From positions 1 through 64,000 of the forward strand of contig WHUZ01000079.1 in assembly GCA_015179045.1 (NCBI GenBank): DNA of 64,000 nucleotides, in the 5' to 3' direction. Below the pieces are notes generated by a model. That model made no database searches and was not told the DNA's origin. It was given only the letters and a program-made list of their open reading frames with translations. Shown here piece by piece: positions 9,904 to 20,574 of this stretch; within the stretch, counting starts at the first letter, position 1, and every line of letters starts with the position of its first letter. The translations under genes and the position numbers were made by a program. Source of the stretch: Kalaharituber pfeilii (lineage: Eukaryota; Ascomycota; Pezizomycetes; Pezizales; Pezizaceae).

Positions 9904-11245
9904 GGATGAAGTCAAAGCTAAATCCGTGGGTTATCTGAGTGTGTCGTGCACCCTGGCGCACCTTGCGCAGTCGCGGATTTTGCACTGGAGCAACGTTGAC
10001 AGGCATGACTGGGGAGCATAGCATGCTGGGAAGTTCGCCTCCGCAGCCCACGAGGCAGATGCCCATCGACACGATTATGGCTACCTCTTTCTTCACAGCC
10101 AACCCTGCCTCGCCTGGGGCGCAGGGGAGCGTATGTGGGCGTTTATGCATGCAGCGAAGACATTTGCTGCCCTCTTCTTCCCGGGCCACAGGCTTTGCGG
10201 GCAAGGCACTTTGCTCACAGACACGCACGAAGCAAGGCGCGACTTGTGCTGTTGCTGTGCTGTGCTGCGCTGGGCCAGGCCAGGCCGCGGCGCTCAACAA
10301 TCAGCGCCGCGATCTCAGCTGCGTGGGCCCGCCCATCCTGCCCGGCTCGAGTCGTGCGTGTGGTGCGATGGCGGCGGCCGGGCATGGGCCATGGGCTCAT
10401 GGGTGTCCAGCATCCATGTTGCGGAGCACCCTCTCACGCCGCCCACGCTAAACTCCCCTTTCCCACACTCACCCTTTTCCCTCCCTTCCCTCCCACTTCA
10501 GCGCGGCTTCTGTCCTTACTCCTCCCACCGCCGCCTCTGTCGCTGGATCCTTTTATCACACTCTCTACCCCCCCCCCCCCGCCCCCCCCGTCCACCGCTT
10601 TCCCTCTTCCCACCTCAACGCTTCCTCGCAAGCCTCTTCAGGAACAGCCTCACTCCTTCGGTTGTCCATACGCTCATTTGGCATCGAGAAAGCATCATTA
10701 CGTTCCGGAGCATCGCCTCCCAGTCATTCCTTGAGATTTTTTTAATCAATTCTAGAACCCCCCCCCCCTCAAGCCATTTTTTTGCGGACCTTGGTGAACC
10801 ATCGCCACGCTCTTCCAGAAACTCGCAGAACACTAGCTATCCAGCCTGTGATTACATCCAGCTAATCTACAGCTTACACTCCCTGTATCGGTGTCCTCTT
10901 CTGTTCTACCTATTTAGTCTTCATTCATTGCAATACCCTTCTCAGACAAATTTACGCAGAATCTGCTCGACGAGGACCGGCCGGACTGTTCCTAGAAATA
11001 TATTAGAGATTTACGACGGTACCAAGTCGAAATAGATTAGCGCATACATAGTCAGTTCAGGTAACTGTCTGAAAAACATCAAAAGTCAGGATTGTGGCAT
11101 TAGACGCATCAGAGCATATATACATTGATTGTAAGTCTTACCTTTAGAATGCAGATAGAGTCATTATAATGTCATTATAAGTAACACATTCGTAGAAGCC
11201 GTTGGTTCTTTTTCTTCTTTCGGTTTTACATACAGCATTTATCGA
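9904..11245. other. Intergenic, strongly pyrimidine-rich upstream of homeobox relic
   Basis: Long ORFs here (10133-11035, 10135-10734) are composition artefacts of CT-rich tracts such as the C-runs at 10571-10590 and 10760-10767. The stretch 10440-10660 looks like a fungal pyrimidine-rich core promoter or 5' UTR and may have served the homeobox gene. Confidence 0.4.
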
Positions 11246-11711
11246 ATGGAATCAATATCCAGTCAAACAAGCAGTGTGCTGAACTTCCTTGACGATCACA
11301 AAATGTCCTCAGCTTCCATATCTCCATCTCCACCACATCAAACTCCGAATGCTTCACCCGCGAAAAAGCACTCTCACCCAACAGCAAAAGAATCAAAAGC
11401 GACAACGGGCTACCCAAGATCAGTTGGTTACATTGGAGGCGGAATTCAACAAAACCCTACACCCACAGCTGTTGTTCGAGAGAGGATAGCGCAGCAAATT
11501 AACATGACAGAGCGATCGGTGCAGATATGGTTTCAAAATCGGTTTGTGCCAGCCCCGTGTTCTATTGACCAGAAATAGTATCTAACTCGCCATTGTGGGC
11601 GTGCGAAAATCAAGTTGTTGGCGAAAAAGAGTCTCGAAATCGGCGAAGACTTCGAAGGTATCCCAGAGTCGATGCGCCAGTACCTGGCAATAACAGAAGC
11701 CGAAAGAAGGT
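11246..11711 (+). pseudogene. Homeobox transcription factor pseudogene
   Basis: An N-terminal segment (MESISSQTSSVLNFLDDH) leads into a homeodomain: helix 1 as KRQRATQDQLVTLEAEFNK, helix 2 and recognition helix 3 as RERIAQQINMTERSVQIWFQNR. After an intron the frame continues RAKIKLLAKKSLEIGEDFEGIPESM. Three lesions are visible. Helix 1 is read in the wrong frame because an A was gained near 11398 and an A lost near 11453. The intron starts GTTTGT but ends TGG where TAG is expected (about 11599), so the ORF stops at TAG 11576-11578. The gene is then cut at about 11711 by a LINE insertion. Confidence 0.75.
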
Positions 11712-11713
11712 CT

Positions 11714-12346
11714 CTAGTCAGGGTAACCACTTCTCGACTGGTGAGCCCTGGACTCCTTCCTGATGACGACCTCCCATCTTGTGTTCCCAAACCCGCCTTT
11801 GACGTCCTCCATGACCCACACAGCGCCCCCCTTCCGCGCAAGTGCTCTCTGGCTAACTACCACAGCCCGGAACAGAGTGTCAATAGCTGACCTGCCTCTC
11901 ACCCCTCCGAACTGTCCCTTGTGGAACAAGTCAGCCTCCTGAAGGTCATCTGCGCCCACCTTCTCCATCAGCTTCCCCACGCAGCTGATGAGTTGGATTG
12001 GCCTCCAGCTTTTTGCCTGCTTGGGGTCTTTTCCAGACTTCGGGATCATGACAACTTTACTGAACTCCCAGCTCTTAGGCATCCTGCCTGCCAGTGCTGC
12101 TAGCTCAGTAGCCAGCTCCTTCCTCAACTGCCGCCCCAGCACCGTTTTGTTGATAAGCTTGATGAATCTGTAGTTGATGGCATCAGGCCCTGGAGCTGAT
12201 CGGTTCGAGGTGCCTGCAAGTGCCTTGTAAAGCCTCTCAGTCAGCTCGTTCACTGCGTCAGAGGTCGTTTCATCCACCCGGTTCGGAGTCGAGGGCGACA
12301 AAGACCCGTTGAGGACGATCCGGGAATGGGCGAACAAGTAGAACAC
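11714..12346 (-). pseudogene. LINE reverse transcriptase N-terminal palm/fingers fragment
   Basis: The ORF contains SAPGPDAINYRFIKLINKT, then VVMIPKSGKDPKQAKSWRPI, QLISCVGKLMEKV and DVKGGFGNTRW. These are the RT blocks 1-3 found in LINEs: the PGPDGI-like entry, the K..DP...WRPI block, and the D.KGAFD.V-like block containing the first catalytic aspartate. The frame drifts at the low-coordinate end. It lacks the FVDD block, which appears in a different fragment at 4750-5530. Confidence 0.8.
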
Positions 12347-12399
12347 TCTCGGGAATTCGTTCTGTCTTTCTTTTCTTTCTTTTTCTTATGTAACTAAAC

Positions 12400-12429
12400 A
12401 TCGCTATAGCCCTTAGGGCGGCACGCGAT
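12400..12429 (+). ncRNA. Shared 3' terminal hairpin (ATCGC/GCGAT type)
   Basis: Outer stem ATCGC/GCGAT and inner stem GCCC/GGGC. Compared with 2743-2772 the first outer pair changed from C-G to A-T on both sides, a compensatory change. Other copies of this type are at 451-480 (minus) and 52945-52974. Confidence 0.7.
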
Positions 12430-12461
12430 TAATGATATTAAAAAAAAAAAAAAAAAAAAAA

Positions 12462-12734
12462 GTCCAGACGGGCACTGGATGCTGCCAAGGGGTGCTAAGA
12501 CCCTAGCCACGAAGGCCGAATAAAAAAAAAATAATAGTCTGGGCACGAGAACACAGATCATGGACAAAGAACAAAGAACAAAGAATCAGCCCCTGCTCAA
12601 AAGCAGGTTTGGGCTGACGCTAGTCTATGAAGCTGCGTAGTGTAATTGCATTCTATGGGATACCATTCTATGGGCATCCCCTTGGCATAGGCACAAAATA
12701 CTCTCATGCTTACAGTAATAACTGCCAGTGCTTA
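12462..12734. other. No recognised gene
   Basis: Includes a small inverted repeat (AGCCCCTGCT / AGCAGGTTTGGGCT near 12588-12618) and an A-rich stretch at 12522-12536. Nothing else is supported. Confidence 0.3.
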
Positions 12735-12745
12735 CTTACTCGCTT

Positions 12746-12808
12746 GGCCCTGCCATGGCGAACAGCCGCATGCGAGGTCACGTGATTTTAAAAAAAAAAA
12801 AAAAAAAC
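12746..12808 (+). mobile_element. Hairpin-only insertion, second tail family
   Basis: A 63-bp insert between two copies of CTTACTCGCTT (12735-12745 and 12809-12819). It contains only GGCCCTGCCATGGCGAACAG, CCGCATGCGAGGTCACGTG and an A-tail, that is, the complete 3' hairpin and nothing upstream. Confidence 0.85.
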
Positions 12809-13445
12809 CTTACTCGCTTACGGCGAGGAACTAAACGCATGCTGGGGGTACCACTACACTAGTCAATCTGCTAGTGTTACCTCCCAACCCTGCACTTCCT
12901 TTACGAGTACACTTGACTTCTCCGCTGGCGATTACTTCGGAGGGTAAGAAGTTACGCACTTTTTTTGTACCACAGTGGTAGCAGTGACTAAGTTGTGTGC
13001 AACTCGCTTAAGGCTGCTGTGAATGTATGGACATATTCTCAATGAGCTAAAAGTAAACTTGGTACACTTTGCTTCTTTTGATTTAAGATCATTTAAGCCA
13101 TAGTCTGGACATAAGTTGAAGTTGTAGAATTTCTTTGCCGCATAATACTTCCATCTCCGACAACAGGCCAGGCCAGGCTAGGCCAACAGAAGGCCTGGAC
13201 TGGCCTGGAGCATGAGAATCTGGGCCAACCAGGCCGGTCCAGACCATTCAGGCCAGCCCAGGCCATTCAGGCAGGTTTAAGCCAATTAAACGAATCCTTC
13301 CACAGCTATCCAGGTGAATTGAATTAAGGCTAGCGTTTACCAGATTTTTTTTTTCTTTTTTTTCATATCATTAATGGCGTGCCGCCCTAAGGGCTATAGC
13401 GATGTTTAGTTACATATGAGATAAAGGAAAGAAAAGAGTATAGTA

Positions 13446-14027
13446 GAGGGATTTTGCTGGCACCAGGGATGGTTTCCAGGGATTTCCAGGGATGACTGCG
13501 CCACGCGCTAGAGAATCCTATGATACGGGCGGAATTTCATCCCTGGGATTGGATTTCCAGGGCTGGATCCCTGGAAACCACTGCTTTTTGACTCCCATCT
13601 ATCTTCACCAGTTTTTACTCAATTTTCATTCTGAAAGCTGAGATCGATTCAGTGAACTGATTCACACGGTAAACCAAAAATCAGGGATTGTCTGAGAATG
13701 TTGAGTTGTGATACACGTAGTTCAAATGTGTTCCATTTTCATGGGAGCAAAGGCCTACACTACGGCCTGTACTGCCTATAGTTACCAGTCCAAATTGGTA
13801 GTAGTAGTCATAGCACACCCACAGTTATGACTTAGTAAGCTTTGGATTGAGTTGCCATCTCGAAGTTCAGTGAGATAAGTAGGTTAGTGGCTGGGCACGA
13901 AAGGGAGAAAACCTGGAGTATCCCTGATGCAGCAAAAACTCAATTGCATTTTTTGCTATTCCCAGGGTTGTGCCACATGTTTAGGGCTTTATCCCTGATA
14001 AATCCCCTAGTATCAGCAAAATCCCTC
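13446..14027. mobile_element. 582-bp inverted-repeat element (MITE)
   Basis: Ends GAGGGATTTTGCTGG and CAGCAAAATCCCTC are inverted copies, flanked by TAGTA on both sides (13441-13445, 14028-14032). AGGGAT motifs repeat near both ends. No ORF is present. The TSD could also be read as TA, so the superfamily is open. Confidence 0.65.
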
Positions 14028-14145
14028 TAGTAGAGATATATCCCCGGAACATCCTGTGTGGCGGGGCAGTAACAATTTACCGCAGACAAAGAAAAGATGT
14101 TGCCCGTGATTGTTTCTGTGTTACGGGCTTATGAAGAGAAAAGGT

Positions 14146-14623
14146 TCAAGTCGGTCTCCTGTCCCATTCATACTCACACGACTTTAACCATTTCCCTCCC
14201 AGTCTCACTCTGCGCAGTGTTGGTTCGATTCGTTCCTCGAGGCACACCACCACCGAGCTGGTGAGCTTCCCCTCCTCCACGAGGAGCTCCTTTTTCCTCA
14301 ACCACCGGATCCCAGAGATTTTTCCCAGGTCTTTGTTGGCTGATTCCAGCCATTTTTGGACGTTCCCTAAGTTCTTCCTCAGGGCTACGCCGTGAACCAC
14401 TATGCCGTACCTTGAGGTGTTGGTGGTTTTTTTTTGTTTTTTTTTAATTTCATTAATCGCATGCAGGTGTTGGTGGTGGGGGTGGGCTTCGCTGGCTTTG
14501 TTGGGGGGGCGGCCGGAAGTGGGTTTGGTGGGGGGGTTTTGACGACTGATGCAGCGGGGGCGCTGTCTTTCTTGGGTGACCGCAGGTGCTGTGGCAATTT
14601 TCTTTGCCTCTTTGTCGTCGAGT
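14146..14623 (-). pseudogene. ORF1 C-terminal half, gag-only element
   Basis: From 14623 downward the frame starts QLDDKEAKKIATAPA-like, then runs through Pro/Thr-rich sequence, MVHGVALRKNLGNVQKWLESA, KDLGKISGIRWLRKKE, SSVVVCLEE and RVRLGGKWLKSCEYEWDR. It is interrupted by the 38-bp micro-insertion at 14427-14464, which adds a Lys-rich bridge and shifts the reading. Confidence 0.65.
14427..14464 (-). mobile_element. 38-bp micro-insertion of a LINE 3' end
   Basis: Poly(T) (with one G) plus AATTTCATTAATCGCATGC, bounded by AGGTGTTGGTGG on both sides (14415-14426, 14465-14476). Only about 19 nt of the element 3' end were copied. Confidence 0.8.
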
Positions 14624-14915
14624 TTGTTTGGGTATTTAAATGAGTAGAATCTCCCATATATCTAGAATTTTAAACAGCCGCAGTCTACGACTTTAGTCAA
14701 GTATGTATCACACTCCATATTCAAGTTTATATACTAACAAATATTTTAGAAATGATGGACCTTCCAGACAATACAACAGACAGGACTCAATTCTTTGATG
14801 ATGATACCTAATGCACAACTGTCAATTACTGATAGTGGAAATATCCAGGACTATTAAAATCTAATTCACCTGGGTTACATTCTAAAATCGCTTGAATGGC
14901 CTGGACCGGCCTTGT

Positions 14916-15120
14916 TTTTTTAATTTTATATATCATTAATCGCATGCCGCCCTGGGGGCTACGGCGATGGAACGGGCTGGTTACGCTGTACCGGCCTGGA
15001 AAGGGCTGGTCGACTGTACCGGCCTGGAACGAGCTGGTCACGCTGTACCGGCCTGGAACAAGCTGGTCACGCTGTACCGGCCTGGAACGGGCTGGTGGCG
15101 CTGTACCGCCCTGGAACGGT
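14916..15120. repeat. LINE tail joined to a 29-bp tandem repeat
   Basis: A minus-strand tail (T-rich, then ATCGCATGCC, GCCCTGGGGGC, TACGGCGATGG) is followed by about five copies of a 29-bp unit built on GCTGGTCACGCTGTACCGGCC (14969-15115). Duplication copy 2 has neither. The repeat may have grown from the local GGCCTGGAC motif after the insertion. Confidence 0.65.
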
Positions 15121-15396
15121 CCAGGCGGTTCCAGTCCAATGCAGATCATTGCCTGTTGGATTCATTGATTTATCTCCTCAAATTTACCTCCTCCAGGCAC
15201 CAGGACTATATATTGCTCTGTTTCCATCACAAAGAACATTGATCCGATTTTATTTTGAGATCGAGCTTTGGTTCCTCTTATTTTTTGCCTAGATCCCTTG
15301 GCACAACTGTTATTTCCGACTACTATATCCTTGTGCCTTCGCTGTCGGCATTCACCTATCTTTCGCTTTCGAGATATCTCTCTCGAGATACACGCA

Positions 15397-17300
15397 ATGT
15401 CGGGGCTGAACAAACAAGTTGTCCTTACAATTTTTCCTCGCCTGAGGAAATATTGCACCTTATTCAGCATAAGGATGTTTCTTCGAATCTATCAATGTTT
15501 GTTGAACAGTGCCCCGATGTGTGCAACATTGCAGCAGGATCTGGCAACCCTGATCTTGCTGGCATAGGAGTGAGTGGTTGCGTGCCCCGTTCTAACTATT
15601 CTCTTCCATACTAACTGCTATTGCTCTATGGTTTATTAGCTCTATATCAGTTGCGGAATCCAGTTGGCAATAATGGGGCTGTCTGGTCTCTTTTGTCTGG
15701 CAGCTCCACTTACAAGACGACAACTATCGGAGACTACACGTGAACACATTTTACGCACAATATACACCCTTCAAAGAGTTTTTGCCGAGACCACCTCATA
15801 CATAGCAGTGACCATTGTCCTATCCTCCTTCATTTGATTATTGCAAAAGCCTACCATCTACGAACTCTTATTGATACCTAATTTGATTGATTTGCAATTG
15901 TACCTCTCAGCTCTCCATCTTGCCTTCAGCTCAGGTGACCTCATGTCAATTCCCAATATTGATGCAGGCACAGGTGCAGATATGGAGACAAAGTGGGATT
16001 GGCTTCCTTATCACATCTCATATCTAGCTCTATCTTTCGGCCTTAAAGTTGCCAGTGCTTTAATTTATTCCTCTTGGACTGGGTACCACGTTGCTAATGA
16101 CGACGTCATGAAGGGATATGAAGGGCTATATCGTATCATGGTTCTCTGTTACGAACTTTCCATGAGGCATACCGATCGCGCCTACAATCGCATATCTCAA
16201 ATAATACCTGCATTCAGAAAAGGGGGAACATCTTTGGGTTCATTATTTATCCCACCGCTTGTCATTTTGTACTTCCTTGCTTCAGCAAAAAACCCCACCG
16301 GCAGAATGATAGTAAGATGGTTCAACGCTAACGCTCTGGCCGGCGGTCGTAGCATGAATTTCTGGGATACTATATCCATATTAAGGAGTAACCAGATCTT
16401 GGTTCGGGCCTTGATTATCGCAAGCTTCCACTGCTTAATATATATTTTTGATTATACGGGGGCTGGATTTTTCTTAGCATCTGCTTTGTTCAGTTTACTG
16501 CTAAAACGTCAGTACTTCGTTACCATTTCAACAAAGTTGCGCCAAAAATGTGACCACAGCGCCGCCAGAGTGATATCCTGTCTCTATATGAGCGACGACT
16601 TAGTGCAGCACATCCAAGGTCATAAAGACACAATTTGTCGACTAATCTCGTCTACACTCTGGATATGGCCTGTGTGGGATACGCTATCCTCTTTCGGAGT
16701 CCTAACCAAGCTCCGCAAACCCGGAGGCATGCAGGACCTGGTCACCCCACCGAAGGACAAGGACAAAGACCCACTACGAGACATCCTGGAGTGGGCAGGG
16801 GCGTAGGAGACATCTGGCCGAGGGACGCAGGAGAGCTCATGTAAATAGACGGCAGGACGACTGAGACTTTGTTTTAATTCCTGTTCTTTTCTTCTCACAT
16901 GTAACTACTCTCGCCATAGGCCCGAGGGCGGCACGCGAGTAATGATAAAAAAAAAAAAAAAAGAAGCTCCGCAAAACATTGAACGAAGCGATACAGTCCA
17001 ATGACAGACAGGGTGAATGGGGGAGTAGGGCAAATAGCAGCGTTAATGGCATGCTACCAATAGTTCAAGAACTAATTACAATCATTTGGGAAGCAGTTAA
17101 AAGTATGTACACATATTCGTCGATGATTTGATTCTTTGCAGGTCGCGGCATAGTGAAATAACTATTTACTAAGTGTGCATTAGATTGGTACCTGCCGTCA
17201 CATTGCCCAGAGGCTGAGGTGATCGACCTTATTGGGAATTCATCTCATAATTTGACGGGTTTAGGTCTGTTATCACCTGACTTAGGGCATGCAATGTTCC
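15397..17300 (+). pseudogene. Disrupted paralogue of multi-TM protein (NPDLAGIG family)
   Basis: This is the broken copy of the 24559-26029 gene. Compared base by base, one G is missing after the start codon (near 15402), putting the ATG out of frame. An Arg codon CGA became TGA at 15835-15837. A LINE fragment with its own poly(A) sits at 16720-16963 within the last third. The intron (15570-15639) keeps its GTGAGT donor, ACTAAC branch site and TTAG acceptor. The 321-codon ORF at 15841-16806 is therefore a remnant whose last residues come from the LINE. Confidence 0.85.
16720..16963 (+). mobile_element. 5'-truncated RT-LINE disrupting the paralogue
   Basis: TSD AAGCTCCGCAAA (16708-16719 and 16964-16975), confirmed by the empty site AAGCTCCGCAAA at 25871-25882. 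It codes for the last residues of LINE ORF2 (KDPLRDILEWAGA), then the 3' UTR, hairpin (CTCGC/GCGAG, inner CCC/GGG-like) and poly(A). Confidence 0.9.
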
Positions 17301-17307
17301 GAAGCTA

Positions 17308-17878
17308 TGGTTGGGGACGTCTGTGTGCGGAGGGCGAACATTTGCTTCGATGACTAAGCACTGGTTATGTAGTCGTTACATGCACTGTTCTGTCCCGCGA
17401 TTTTCTTCCACTGCCACCCCCCCGCCCTACAGCACCAATCCACTGTCCACCGTTGGTTGTCCCCTATACTCGCATACTTGATACCCGTTGCATCGCTCGC
17501 ACATATCGGCCTGTTCAGCCACCCTGCCGCTTCAATCAAAGAATTAATTAAAAGACTAGAATTGGTACATACGTTCCAATAGTACTTGAATCAATAAATT
17601 AGTCTATGGCTCACTTTAATGTTAATACAGATCCACAAAATGGGACGGAAACGCAAGCGGGCATTGAGAGTTCGACAGGCAAAACGAGCGCGCCTAGCTG
17701 AAGCACAGCTGGAAGCGGACCTAATAGCACATTTGGAGAATGAAAAGTGAAGAGGATGTATGGAGACCAGGAGAGCCGGAGACGCCAACAGCAGTTCATT
17801 GGGAAGAGTTTGACTCTAGTTCAGAAGAAGATTGTGAATTCACTGTGGTCATAGACAACGTACCAGATAAAACGAAGG
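17308..17878. other. Unassigned; short ORFs of possible transposase origin
   Basis: At 17641-17749 a 36-codon ORF reads MGRKRKRALRVRQAKRAR followed by an acidic helix and LENEK. About 15 nt on, another frame reads VWRPGEPETPTAVHWEEF, SSSEEDCEFTVVIDNV. The basic-then-acidic layout resembles N-termini of some fungal DDE transposases, but no catalytic domain follows. Confidence 0.3.
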
Positions 17879-18985
17879 ATATGCATAGGGGGATATGGAA
17901 TTGAGGTACTATTCTACTTTAGGTCAGCGTCTTCCCATTTTGGGTAGGCAGGTTTATACTATACTATATTTTAGTAGTTACTAAACGTGCACAATTTGAC
18001 CGACTCCACATATACAACTGCTCATCTTTAACTTTTCACATCACCAGTACAAAAAAATTAATTAAATAGATATCGCGCTATAGAATTTATTTTTTTCATT
18101 CACTAATTTACCATCGTATAGCATGAAACTAGATTTTGTCTATTTATTTTTAGTTGTTGTGAGTTGAGCGTTGAGGTTGATGCGAAATTTTAATCCGAGT
18201 GCACATGTCCCCAACCATATGGGGGGAATGGAGAAGAAGATGGCATGGCGGACTAGAGACGATACTCCTGCCCACCGGAGCGAGGGAGAAGGGGATCCGA
18301 CTGGTGAGGTGGATGGAAACGCTAAGGGCGGGATTTGGGTCTTGCTTTTCCACTGTAAGACTTTCTTCCATTTTCCTTCTTATCTCTACGGTAGCCAGGA
18401 TGAAGTAGTCACTGCATGAGACAACAAGCGAAGGCCAAAGAGAGCGACGGAAGATCAACCGAACTACAGACCGCTCCAAACCCTCGGCCACCGGGTTGAC
18501 GACAGACACTGGCAGGGCCATCCTAGGCCGCAAAGGGCTGGCTGGCAGACACAAAACTGAGCGGCGCGGAGTTGCGGAGAGAAAGGAGGAGGGCTGCTAA
18601 CCACCGAAACACATACTACAGGAATGGCAGGCTAAATTTGCCCGAAAGAACTCATTAGACCCCTCAAACGAGACGGACCTAATGATGGACTGGGCGGAAC
18701 AAACATTTCTGATCACAGCGACGATGGGGAAAAGGCTGGACGGGGGGGGGGACTATGACTGATTTTTTCTCTTTTCTTTTCTTTTCTTTTCTTTCCCGTT
18801 TACGAAACCTCGTGTAACCTAAAACATCGCTATAGCCCCTAGGGCGGCAGGCGAGTAATGATATATATAAAACAAAAAATTCCTTCGGATCTTTACTTTC
18901 TGGTTATTTGTTCGCTATGTACCTAACATTCGCCATACTGTAGCCCACAGGACACGGCGGCATGCGATTAATGCCTAACCCTTTG
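17879..18985 (+). repeat. Second segmental duplication, copy 1
   Basis: From ATGCATAGGGGGATATG to GCGATTAATG this aligns with 31535-32670, same orientation, with small indels and substitutions. It includes a LINE-like 3' end (hairpin near 18830-18860, ATCGC, GCCCCTAGGGC, GCGAG) and a second short tail near 18960. Confidence 0.8.
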
Positions 18986-19918
18986 CCTCTCGACCTCGCC
19001 ATCATCAGTACCTGGCCCTTCAGTGGCCACCCAATGTACAGCTATTTCTTCTGATTCTCTCTATAGCAGTCACCGTCCTCTGCATTCCAAATCGTTTCTA
19101 ACCAGTGTTGCTATGGTATCTTCCCTTATCGACGGGTACTCCTCCTTTATTGCCTACCCTCACCATCGCCTTAAATCCCACTACCCAGTGCCTTGGTAGG
19201 TTAACTATTCTCATACGTTTTTGTTCCTTTGATTTCTCTATCGATCTTACTGCTTCAGGATGACAGGTTCACAATATATTGCGATCCAAATGGTTCCAAA
19301 ACACTTATCCAGGTTCACGTAGACCGTTAACCAGTGCCCAGCAACTGTGCAAATTTTTCTCAAATCCTGACTTGTCACAACTGAATGCTGATAAAAAACT
19401 GTAGCCCAGGTGGGTTTTCCAGCCATGAAAGGATATAGAAAGGTTTATATTAAATCCGTGTGGAAGGAAGTTGAAGGCGGCCCCTGAATAGCCTTGTCAC
19501 TAGTTCTCCTACCCCTGAAGTACTTGAATGGCCTCCTGAATGGCCTAGACGGCCTGGGCAGCCTGGACCGTCTGGATGGTCTGAAATCGCCCAGACCGGC
19601 CTGGACCGGCCAAGACCATCTGGAACCTTTACCTGGCCGGTTGAGAACACTGGTCTTCACAGACGGAAGCATGAACGAGAATGGACAGGTGGGAGGTGTC
19701 ACAAGCCTACCAAGAGAGGCCGGGAACATGCACCTAAGTTGACCCGTAAGGCTGCTAGTGACCATTCGGCCTGATCAACCGGTAGCTACAGCAGGGCAAT
19801 ACAACTGACAGGTCGGGTCACGGAAGCGTATCACAAGTGGAGCGCATGGTTGAGTGAGTTGCGCCACTGAGTGGCAAGAGTACGCGTAGGCTTGTTGTGC
19901 ACAGCCTCAGACGTTGTT
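18986..19918. other. No recognised gene; GGCCTGG-rich tract at about 19520-19630
   Basis: The tract shares the GGCCTGGACCGGCCTGG motif with both segmental-duplication copies (13160-13280 and 23735-23890). No coding potential is evident. Confidence 0.4.
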
Positions 19919-19992
19919 ACTGATTGTTAAGCGTTGATATTGATTGTTAGGCGTTTATATCGATTGTTAAGCGTTGATATCGATTGTTTAAG
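19919..19992. repeat. 20-bp tandem repeat, about four copies
   Basis: Unit TGATTGTTAAGCGTTGATAT with one to three mismatches per copy. It lies just inside an inverted LTR-like end (CCTAAGTTACA at 20061-20071, the inverse of the 5566 LTR start). Confidence 0.75.
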
Positions 19993-20083
19993 CATAGATA
20001 ACATAAGCAATAGAACATACAGTAGGCGCCCTCGAGAGATGGTCAAGCTTCAAGCGTTCTCCTAAGTTACACCCTCACTTTTG

Positions 20084-20153
20084 GCCCTGCCATGGCGAAC
20101 AGCTGCAAGCGGGGTCATGTGATTTTTTTTTAAAAAAAAAAAAAAAAAAAAAA
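20084..20153 (+). mobile_element. Hairpin-only insertion, second tail family
   Basis: TSD CCTCACTTTTG (20073-20083, 20154-20164). The insert is GCCCTGCCATGGCGAACAG, CTGCAAGCGGGGTCATGTG and a T/A-rich tail. Its 5' end is at almost the same base as the copy at 12746. Confidence 0.85.
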
Positions 20154-20344
20154 CCTCACTTTTGCTGCATCATCGTTCGTAGACTCCGTAACAGGAGAAG
20201 AGTATTGGAAGTGGGATGGAGGTGGAGGAGAAGGCATGGGGAGCGGAGCCACAGTGTGGGATGGGGAAGCTAAGGGAATGAGAAAGGGCCTGGAAAGGGC
20301 AGCAGGGGCGCCAGCACCTGTAATGATACTGACTGATTCCCAAG

Positions 20345-20375
<31 letters not shown>

Positions 20376-20542
20376 CATTACTCGCTTGCCGCCCTAAGGG
20401 CTATGGCGAGGTTATGTTAAGTACAGATTCCCAAGTTACAATACCTGTAGTGAGGAAGTTAGACAGGCGGAGCAAGGCTAGAAGAGCAGACCTGAGGTGG
20501 TGTTTGGAAATCTCGAGGAGAAAGAGAGCAGGAAGGAATGTG

Positions 20543-20574
<32 letters not shown>

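Larger units (their letters stand above)
11712..12461. mobile_element. LINE insertion with inverted 5' part (twin-primed)
   Basis: The left part (11712 to about 12350) is RT-coding on the minus strand. It joins directly to a plus-strand 3' UTR, the hairpin 12400-12429 (ATCGC/GCGAT) and poly(A). This is the structure made by twin priming in LINE integration. No TSD could be identified, so two independent insertions cannot be excluded. Confidence 0.6.
13346..14623 (-). mobile_element. Gag-only retroposon inserted in duplication copy 1
   Basis: Poly(T) at 13346-13361 and the hairpin (ATGGCGTGCC, GGGCTATAGCGAT) mark the 3' end. The ORF1 C-terminus lies at 14146-14620. Copy 2 lacks the whole block between GCGTTTACCAGAT and TTGTTTGAGTATTTAAAT. 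The element is 5'-truncated within ORF1 and hosts a MITE (13446-14027) and a micro-insertion (14427-14464). Confidence 0.8.
12979..17307 (+). repeat. Segmental duplication, copy 1 (expanded by insertions)
   Basis: Aligns colinearly with 23545-26213, starting GTGACTAAGT.GTGTGCAAC, through a GGCCTGG-rich tract, a 5' flank and a multi-TM gene, to GGGCATGCAATGTTCC. Copy 1 contains extra blocks absent from copy 2: 13346-14623, about 14916-15120 and 16720-16963. Copy 2 therefore serves as an empty-site reference. Confidence 0.85.

Noticed and set aside
10133..11035. 300-codon plus-strand ORF
   Set aside because: Pyrimidine-rich low-complexity sequence with no domain; the overlapping frame is equally open.
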